Shown here one piece after another: positions 1 to 4,558 of a DNA stretch of 7,613 nt (position 1 is the stretch's first letter; every line of letters starts with the position of its first letter). The position numbers and the translations under genes are program-made. This stretch comes from JBBRMQ01 sp038230775 (GTDB lineage Bacteria > Acidobacteriota > Thermoanaerobaculia > Gp7-AA8), in contig JBBRMQ010000211.1 in the NCBI GenBank assembly GCA_038230775.1, positions 1-7,613 on the forward strand, read 5' to 3'. The notes under the pieces were generated by a model. The model searched no databases. It was not told where the DNA came from and saw only the letters and a program-made list of their open reading frames with translations.

Positions 1-1
1 G

Positions 2-157
2 CTGCCCGTCGAAATGCTGATCATCCCGTTTCGGCGCGGGTTCAACGTCGTCGAGGTGCCGATCGAGTATCGCGAGCGGATCGGCGCGTCGAGCCTGCAG
101 CGATTTACGAGTGCGTGGTGGACGTTCAAACGCCTATGGCGATCGCGACGCGCGTGA
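2..157 (+). CDS. Family 2 glycosyltransferase (polyprenyl/dolichyl-phosphate sugar synthase type), C-terminal end only
   Basis: Only the last 51 codons are in the window, open from the left edge to a TGA at 155-157. The peptide contains VEVPIEYRERIGASSLQRF followed by a Trp- and Arg-rich end (WWTFKRLWRSRRA). The pattern 'VP[IV]xYRxRxGxS' is what I know from the C-terminal part of GT-A family 2 enzymes such as dolichyl- or undecaprenyl-phosphate mannose/glucose synthases, where the YRxRxGxS stretch follows the catalytic domain. These enzymes move a sugar from a nucleotide to a polyprenyl phosphate at the cytoplasmic face of the membrane. No transmembrane segment follows here, so it would be the soluble, membrane-associated form. 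The stop overlaps the next gene's GTG start as GTGA, which puts it in one operon with the nucleotidyltransferase and epimerase. The catalytic DxD region lies outside the window, so the sugar and acceptor cannot be judged. Confidence 0.75.
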   Translation: MPVEMLIIPFRRGFNVVEVPIEYRERIGASSLQRFTSAWWTFKRLWRSRRA

Positions 158-819
158 AGGTCGCGATCCTCGCCGGCGGCCTCGGCACGCGCCTCGGTGA
201 GCACACGCGCAGGACGCCGAAGCCGATGATCGACGTCGGAGGCAAACCGTTTCTGGCGCACGTCGTCCGGTCATTCGCCGCGTGCGGGCTCACCGATTTC
301 GTGTTGCTGACCGGCCACTTCGGCGATCAGATCGAGGAGTACTTCGGCGACGGCTCCGCGCATGGAGTCCGCATCGCGTACAGCCGGGAGCGCGAGCCGA
401 TCGGAACCGGAGGCGCCGTCCGTGAGGCGCGCGACCTTCTCGGCCATCGTTTCGTGCTCACGTACGGCGATGTCTATCGCCGATTCGATTACGATCGCTT
501 CGTGACGGAACATCGAAACGCCTGCCTCGCCGCCTATGTGACAGCGGGCTTCAGCCCCACATTGCGGGGTAACACGAACATTCAGAACGGTGCGGTGATC
601 GCTTTCGATAAGCGCGCCGATCTTGAGTACGTCGACGCCGGATTCTGCGTCGTGCCCTCGACCGTCATCGATCTTCTGCCGCGCAGCGGATCGTTCGAGG
701 AGACGGTGTTCCCGCACCTCGCGGCGGCGAAGCAGCTGGAGGCGGAGATCGTGAATCACGACTTCGTGGAGATCGGAACTCCGGAGGCGCTCGCACACGC
801 GCGAGCGGTGTTGTCGTGA
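154..819 (+). CDS. Sugar-1-phosphate nucleotidyltransferase (NDP-sugar pyrophosphorylase, HddC/RfbA-like superfamily)
   Basis: Predicted 221-aa cytoplasmic enzyme that joins a sugar-1-phosphate to an NTP, releasing pyrophosphate and giving an NDP-sugar. The nucleotide-binding signature is at the extreme N-terminus: AGGLGTRL at residues 7-14 and PKPM at 22-25. GTGGAV at 84-89 is the usual base/sugar-binding loop, and YGD at 104-106 supplies the metal-binding Asp106 (most relatives read NGD). The end, FVEIGTPEAL, matches the 'D/E-IGTPE' close of the family. It is a bare catalytic domain with no left-handed beta-helix acyltransferase or hexapeptide tail. I chose GTG 154 because the protein then begins MKVAILAGG, the standard family start, and because GTGA overlaps the upstream stop. 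ATG 136 and GTG 115/118 are in frame but only add non-conserved residues. The closest type I recall is the heptose-1-phosphate guanylyltransferase (HddC) group, but NTP and sugar specificity cannot be read from sequence alone. Confidence 0.88.
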   Translation: MKVAILAGGLGTRLGEHTRRTPKPMIDVGGKPFLAHVVRSFAACGLTDFVLLTGHFGDQIEEYFGDGSAHGVRIAYSREREPIGTGGAVREARDLLGHRFVLTYGDVYRRFDYDRFVTEHRNACLAAYVTAGFSPTLRGNTNIQNGAVIAFDKRADLEYVDAGFCVVPSTVIDLLPRSGSFEETVFPHLAAAKQLEAEIVNHDFVEIGTPEALAHARAVLS

Positions 820-1757
820 GGATCATCGTGACGGGTGCGGCGGGCTTCATCGCCACCAATCTCATTCCGCGGCTCGCCGGCCACGAAGTGCACGGGATCG
901 ACAACTTCTTCCTCGGCCGCCGCGACTACGTCGATCGCGCGAGGAAGCAGGACGGCTTCACGTTTCACGAGCTCGATCTTCTCCATCGGGAGGCGGTCGC
1001 CGATCTCTTTCAAGCGGTCCGGCCCGAGCTCGTGTGGCATCTGGCTGCGAACAGCGACATCAGTTACGGGACGAAGTACACGGACTTCGATCTCAAGGGC
1101 GGCACGATCGCGACGTACAACGTTCTCGAGGCGATGCGGCTATGCGCCTGCAAAGAGATCATCTTCTCCAGCAGCGGCGCGATCTACGGCGAGCCGTCCA
1201 TCATGCCGACGCCGGAGAATTACGGCCCGCTTTTCCCGATCTCGCTGTACGCCGCGAGCAAGCTCGCGTGCGAGACGCTGATCACCGCGTTCGTCCACAA
1301 CTACAAGATGCGTTGCTGGATCTATCGATTCGGCAACATCTGCGGACCGTTCCCCACGCACGGCGTGATGGTCGACTTCGTGCTGAAGCTCAAGCGCGAT
1401 CCCTCACGGCTGGAGATGCTCGGCAACGGGACGCAATCGAAGCCGTACGTTCACGTCGAAGACTGCCTCGACGGAATGCAGTTCGGCTATGGGCGCGCAT
1501 CCGACGACGTGAACTTTTTCAACCTGGCGGTTCCAAGCGCGACGTCAGTCAACGACATCGCGGACTGGACGATTCAGGCGATGGGACTGTCGAACGTGCG
1601 CATCGACCGCGGCACCGAGCCGCGCGGATGGATAGGCGACGTGGCGCAGGTTCGCCTCGACACGCGAAAGATGGACGCCCTCGGCTGGCGGCCGAAGCTG
1701 TCGAGCGACGACGCTGTGCGGCGCGCGATCCGCGAGACCGTCGCGCAGCTCGCTTAG
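816..1757 (+). CDS. NAD-dependent epimerase/dehydratase, extended SDR (UDP-glucose 4-epimerase-like)
   Basis: 313-aa cytoplasmic enzyme, full length for the family, expected to epimerise or dehydrate an NDP-hexose using tightly bound NAD. The Rossmann loop is TGAAGFIA at residues 6-13; the third glycine of the usual TGxxGxxG is Ala13, a variation I know from GalE-like sequences. Asp29 after strand 2 indicates NAD rather than NADP. HLAANSD (75-81) is the usual 'HLAA' strand, SSSGAIYGE (118-126) holds the catalytic Ser, and YAASK gives Tyr145/Lys149. RFGNICGP and the late GDV...LGWRPK segment are typical of the bacterial/archaeal GalE-like group. Start GTG 816 overlaps the nucleotidyltransferase stop as GTGA, so the two are translationally coupled and probably act in one sugar-nucleotide pathway. 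The exact substrate is not deducible. The TAG stop lies inside a structured element (1755-1798). Confidence 0.9.
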   Translation: MRIIVTGAAGFIATNLIPRLAGHEVHGIDNFFLGRRDYVDRARKQDGFTFHELDLLHREAVADLFQAVRPELVWHLAANSDISYGTKYTDFDLKGGTIATYNVLEAMRLCACKEIIFSSSGAIYGEPSIMPTPENYGPLFPISLYAASKLACETLITAFVHNYKMRCWIYRFGNICGPFPTHGVMVDFVLKLKRDPSRLEMLGNGTQSKPYVHVEDCLDGMQFGYGRASDDVNFFNLAVPSATSVNDIADWTIQAMGLSNVRIDRGTEPRGWIGDVAQVRLDTRKMDALGWRPKLSSDDAVRRAIRETVAQLA

Positions 1758-1798
1758 TGTCCTGAGTCAGAGACTCGCGGCATTTTGTCGCGGCACTA
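1755..1798 (+). repeat. 44-nt cloverleaf-like (three-way junction) structured element at the end of the epimerase gene
   Basis: Three nested or adjacent inverted repeats account for nearly every base. The outer stem pairs 1755-1761 (TAGTGTC) with 1792-1798 (GGCACTA), 7 bp with one G-U. The first inner hairpin is GAGTC 1764-1768 with GACTC 1772-1776 and an AGA loop. The second inner hairpin is GCGGCA 1777-1782 with TGTCGC 1786-1791 and a TTT loop, including one G-U. Only C1762 and T1763 are unpaired at the junction. The G-U pairs become A-C on the other strand, so folding favours + strand RNA or + strand single-stranded DNA. No T-run follows, so it is not a standard intrinsic terminator. The first three bases are the TAG stop of the epimerase. 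It may be a REP-like dispersed element; no second copy is in the window. Confidence 0.55.
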
Positions 1799-1866
1799 CG
1801 GCCTTGTCGAAGTCGCGGACGTGGCGGAAGCGAAATCGACCGCTGGGCGGGGAATCACAACCGCCT

Positions 1867-1965
1867 TGTCATTCCGAGCGTAGCCAGGAACCGGTGTGGG
1901 CGGGCGGCGCGCTCGTCGTCCCGCCCACCCACACCGCTCCCTCGCGAGCGCCGCGCTGGAGATGA
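1867..1965. repeat. Decayed dispersed intergenic repeat of the CATTCCGAGCG type with long internal hairpin
   Basis: The left end, GTCATTCCGAGCGTAGCCAG from 1868, closely resembles the 'TGTCATTCCGAGCGNAGCGAGGAA' sequence that I know as a very common intergenic repeat in Acidobacteriota, Chloroflexota and related genomes. Inside it, 1892-1907 (CGGTGTGGGCGGGCGG) pairs with 1921-1936 (CCGCCCACCCACACCG) at 15 of 16 positions around a 13-nt loop. The outer ends are also loosely inverted: TCATTCCGAGCG at 1869-1880 against CGCTGGAGATGA at 1954-1965, whose complement reads TCATCTCCAGCG. No transposase is present, so if mobile it would be a non-autonomous (MITE- or REP-like) element. It sits between the two + strand units and runs close to the start of the next gene. 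Confidence 0.55.
1892..1936. other. Strong GC-rich inverted repeat, 16-bp arms, 13-nt loop
   Basis: This is the core stem of the decayed repeat. Fifteen of sixteen base pairs match, the only mismatch being C1901 against A1927. A transcript from the left operon would fold here into a very stable hairpin. The following bases (CTCCCTCGCGAG) have no T-run, so Rho-independent termination is unlikely, but the stem could slow 3'-exonucleases or separate expression of the two units. Confidence 0.6.
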
Positions 1966-1985
1966 GGGCGAGAAAACAGGCGACA

Positions 1986-2252
1986 ATGATGGAACGCATC
2001 GCCGACATGCGACCAAAAACAGTGCCAACCGAAATGGACGACGCCTTTCGGCGACTGAAGGCATCATCATTCCGGCGCAAGTTCCACCTGCAGGACAAGG
2101 AGCGCGCGTATCTCGAGACGTGGGGACTACCGCACGTGATGAAGCAGGCAGCGGACCTGGTTGCGAAGGGGCATCTGCTGACGGCGGACGAATCCGACTG
2201 CGCTCTTCGTGTCATCGAGCGATGGCTGGAGGGCGATGCAGCTCGCGGCTGA
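1986..2252 (+). CDS. Small DUF4186-like protein, apparently lacking the central part of the domain
   Basis: 88-aa hypothetical protein. Residues 17-54 (MDDAFRRLKASSFRRKFHL onward through ERAYLETWGL) match my recollection of the N-terminal half of DUF4186 proteins ('LF..L..S.FR.RF.L...ERAYL...G...V..HA.DF..K'). The end, LLTADESDCALRVIERWLE, matches their C-terminus. The middle of that family, remembered as a Cys/His-rich stretch with a sequence like HATATCCRGCLEKWH, is missing, so VAK runs directly into GHLLTADE. The protein has no Cys pair or likely metal site; its only Cys is near the end. Family function is unknown. ATG 1986 is chosen because AGG at 1978-1980 lies five bases upstream. ATG 1989, 2007 and 2034 are alternatives, and recognisable homology begins only at 2034. 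It overlaps the next gene by 17 nt. It may be a degenerate gene or a natural short form. The family assignment is from memory and moderate. Confidence 0.6.
   Translation: MMERIADMRPKTVPTEMDDAFRRLKASSFRRKFHLQDKERAYLETWGLPHVMKQAADLVAKGHLLTADESDCALRVIERWLEGDAARG
2228..2233 (+). promoter_or_regulatory. Ribosome binding site for the first GT-C gene
   Basis: GGAGGG lies 2 nt before ATG 2236, within the end of the DUF4186-like gene. The spacing is short, but it is the clearest Shine-Dalgarno-like match in the window. It favours ATG 2236 over the in-frame GTG at 2209, which would add nine polar residues before the first membrane segment. Confidence 0.45.
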
Positions 2253-3591
2253 GCAGCCCGCGCCGCGGTCGTTCGTCGTTGCGCTCGTCCTGACGTTTGC
2301 GATCGTAACGCTCGTGGTCGTTCTTCATCACGAGTCGTGGCGCGACGAAGCGGACGGCTGGCTCTTCGCGCGCGACGGCGGCCTCGGCGATGTATTGAGT
2401 TACACGCGGCACGGCGGAACACCGGCGCTGTGGCTGCTGATCCTCATGCCGTTCGCCAAGCTCGGCCTGCCGTATGTCACGCAAGCCGTTCTGCATTGGG
2501 CCATCGCGACGACGTCGGTTGCCGTTCTGGCGGTGTACGCACCGTTTTCCCGCACGACGAAGGTGCTGCTCGCCTTCTCGTACTTTCTGTCGTACGAATA
2601 CGCGGTCGTCGTTCGCAGCTACGCGCTCGCGGTGCTTCTGACGTTTCTGGCGGCAACCCTCTTTCGAAAGCGTCCCATGCTGTTCGCGGTCGTGGTGGCC
2701 CTGCTGTTCAATGTGAACGCGCAGGGATTCGCGATCGCCGGCGCGTTCGCTGTTCTCTACGGACTCGAGTGGCGCGGCCTCGCCATCATGGCCACGGGTG
2801 CTGCCGCATCGATCCTGCAGGTCAGGACTCCCGCCGATCCCGCGCGCCATGCCGGTCTGCACGCCCCCATTCCGGAGGTTTTCCAGTGGACCATCGGGAA
2901 CGCGTTTTTTCCGACGATCAATCCTCTCGCCGGATTCGTGCTCGGCATGATCGGTCTCCTCGTGCTCACCCTTGCCCTGCGCCGCTCACGGGACGCGCTC
3001 CTCATGCTCTGGCTGCCGACCGCGGGTCTATCGATGCTGTACGTGTACATCTGGATCGGCGGGCTTCGTCACGCGGGCTTCATTCTCATCGCCGCGGTGA
3101 TCGCCATGTGGATCGCGGGTGGCCTTCCGAGAATGGCGGCAGTGGTGTTCAACGCGATGTTGATCGCGTCGTGCGTCGTTGCCGTGCGGACCTGGTCACT
3201 CGATTATCGGGAAAACTTCTCGGGCGCACGCGAGATGGCAGATTTCATCACCAGCCACAATCTCGTGGGGCCGGAGATCGCGGCGCACAATCTCACGCAG
3301 TGTGAAGCGCTGCTGCCGTACCTGCCGCGAAAACGTTTCTGGTACGCAGGGCTGGGGGAATACGGAACGTACCTGAAGTGGGATGCCGCGTACGAACGCG
3401 CGCTGAACGTGCCGTATCCCGTGGCGGAGCGCCGCGCGCAACAAAGGTTTGCCGGAACGAACTGGCTCCTTCTCTTCAACGTCGAGATCCCGAATCCGGC
3501 GGCGCACGGATTTCGATTGCTCTACACCAATCGCGAAACGATCTTCGAGAAGACGGACGAGCGATATTGGTTGTACGCTCCCCTGCGATGA
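2236..3591 (+). CDS. Polytopic membrane protein, GT-C fold glycosyltransferase-like (WRDEAD motif)
   Basis: 451-aa inner-membrane protein. TM1 spans about residues 13-30. About eleven further hydrophobic segments follow to about residue 325, then a soluble C-terminal region of about 120 residues, probably periplasmic. Directly after TM1 comes HHESWRDEADGWLFARD, with the acidic Asp37/Glu38/Asp40. An acidic motif in the first outer loop is the hallmark of GT-C enzymes (PMT, ArnT and bacterial relatives), which take sugars from polyprenyl-phosphate donors. The following TPALWLL also fits the 'G.PALW' that I recall from a group of uncharacterised bacterial GT-C-like proteins starting 'WRDE'. Donor and acceptor are unknown. 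ATG 2236 is preferred because of GGAGGG just upstream. The stop overlaps the next start as ATGA at 3588-3591, indicating coupled translation with the oxidoreductase gene. Confidence 0.75.
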   Translation: MQLAAEQPAPRSFVVALVLTFAIVTLVVVLHHESWRDEADGWLFARDGGLGDVLSYTRHGGTPALWLLILMPFAKLGLPYVTQAVLHWAIATTSVAVLAVYAPFSRTTKVLLAFSYFLSYEYAVVVRSYALAVLLTFLAATLFRKRPMLFAVVVALLFNVNAQGFAIAGAFAVLYGLEWRGLAIMATGAAASILQVRTPADPARHAGLHAPIPEVFQWTIGNAFFPTINPLAGFVLGMIGLLVLTLALRRSRDALLMLWLPTAGLSMLYVYIWIGGLRHAGFILIAAVIAMWIAGGLPRMAAVVFNAMLIASCVVAVRTWSLDYRENFSGAREMADFITSHNLVGPEIAAHNLTQCEALLPYLPRKRFWYAGLGEYGTYLKWDAAYERALNVPYPVAERRAQQRFAGTNWLLLFNVEIPNPAAHGFRLLYTNRETIFEKTDERYWLYAPLR

Positions 3592-4532
3592 AGGTCTTCA
3601 ACGAACACGACGTGGAACGGCTGTTGACTCCAGCCGCCTGCATCGGTGTGATGGAGGAAGCGCTCGCGGCGCTCGCGCGCGGCGAGGTCCATCAGCCGCT
3701 GCGCAATATTGTGCGGGCCGAAGGCGCTGCCGGCTTCCTCGGGTTGATGCCGGCGTATCACCGCGACTTCGGCCTGAAAGAAGTGTGCATCTTTCCCGGC
3801 AATCCAGCCCGCGGACTCGACACCCACCTCGGCGCCGTGCTCCTTCACAGCGGCGAGACGGGCGAGCTGCTGGCGATGGCCAACGGCTCCGCGATCACCG
3901 CGATTCGTACCGCGGCGGTGTCGGCGGTCGCGACGAAGCTCCTCGCCCGCGACGACGCCTCCATTCTCGCCATCCTCGGTGCCGGAGTGCAGGCGCGCAG
4001 CCATCTCGCTTCCATCGCGCTCGTTCGCAACATCAAGGAAGTCCGGATCTACAGCCGTACGCGATCGAAGGCTGAGTCCGTGGTGGCGGGCGCCCCCGCC
4101 GGCCGGGTCGTGGATAGTGCCGAGGAGGCGGTGCGTGGGGCGGACATCATCGTGACGGCGACGAATGCGCGCGAGCCGATCGTGAAGCGGGAGTGGATTG
4201 CGGATGGCGCGCACATCAATGCGGTTGGCTCGAGCATCGCCGCCACGCGGGAGCTCGATTCGGCGACGGTCGTTGCGGCGTCTCTTTTCGTCGACCGGCG
4301 GGAGTCGACGCTCAACGAGTCCGGCGACTACCTGCTTGCTCTGCGCGACGGAGCGATCCGCGGTCCCGAGCACATTCGCGCGGAGATCGGTGATCTGCTC
4401 ATCGGACGCGCAACGGGCCGCACCTTGCGAACGGAGATCACCTTATTCAAGTCCCTCGGACTGGCGGTGGAAGATCTCGCGTCGGTTCGCTTTCTCTACG
4501 AGACGGGCGAAGGGACCCAGGTCGACTTCTGA
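3588..4532 (+). CDS. Ornithine cyclodeaminase / mu-crystallin family NAD(P)-dependent oxidoreductase
   Basis: 314-aa cytoplasmic protein, full length for the family (ornithine cyclodeaminase, archaeal alanine dehydrogenase, ketimine reductase, SbnB). Visible family marks are R39 in QPLRNIV, GLKEVCIFPGN with Lys64, TGELLAMANGSAITAIRTAAVS with Arg107, and the Rossmann loop ILGAGVQARSH at 129-139. Strand 2 ends in YSRTRSK, with Arg157/Arg159 suggesting NADP(H). GADIIVTATNAREPI is the usual late Rossmann strand. The segment NAVGSSIAATREL (211-223) aligns to NAVGGDCPGKTEL of true ornithine cyclodeaminases; their catalytic Asp is absent, as in mu-crystallin-type members. I therefore favour an amino acid dehydrogenase or imine reductase over ornithine-to-proline conversion. 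The start ATG lies in an ATGA overlap with the preceding membrane protein gene. Why it sits between two GT-C genes is not explained by the sequence. Confidence 0.87.
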   Translation: MKVFNEHDVERLLTPAACIGVMEEALAALARGEVHQPLRNIVRAEGAAGFLGLMPAYHRDFGLKEVCIFPGNPARGLDTHLGAVLLHSGETGELLAMANGSAITAIRTAAVSAVATKLLARDDASILAILGAGVQARSHLASIALVRNIKEVRIYSRTRSKAESVVAGAPAGRVVDSAEEAVRGADIIVTATNAREPIVKREWIADGAHINAVGSSIAATRELDSATVVAASLFVDRRESTLNESGDYLLALRDGAIRGPEHIRAEIGDLLIGRATGRTLRTEITLFKSLGLAVEDLASVRFLYETGEGTQVDF

Positions 4533-4558
4533 GAGACCGCCGCATCCTCATTCTCATC

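Noticed and set aside
1892..1936. Strong hairpin considered as an intrinsic terminator
   Set aside because: No T-run follows on either strand; better explained as the core of a repeat element.
2209..2235. In-frame GTG 2209 as the start of the first GT-C protein
   Set aside because: It adds nine polar residues and deepens the overlap with the upstream gene, while ATG 2236 has GGAGGG directly upstream.
1796..2422. Long - strand open frame opposite the gap, the DUF4186-like gene and the start of the first GT-C gene
   Set aside because: Arg/Ser-rich composition with no membrane or domain pattern; a shadow of + strand coding in GC-rich DNA. Only its last 67 codons were kept as a low-interest finding.
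3522..4373. 283-codon - strand frame opposite the oxidoreductase
   Set aside because: Antisense to a clearly recognised family with conserved motifs on the + strand; no recognisable domain of its own.
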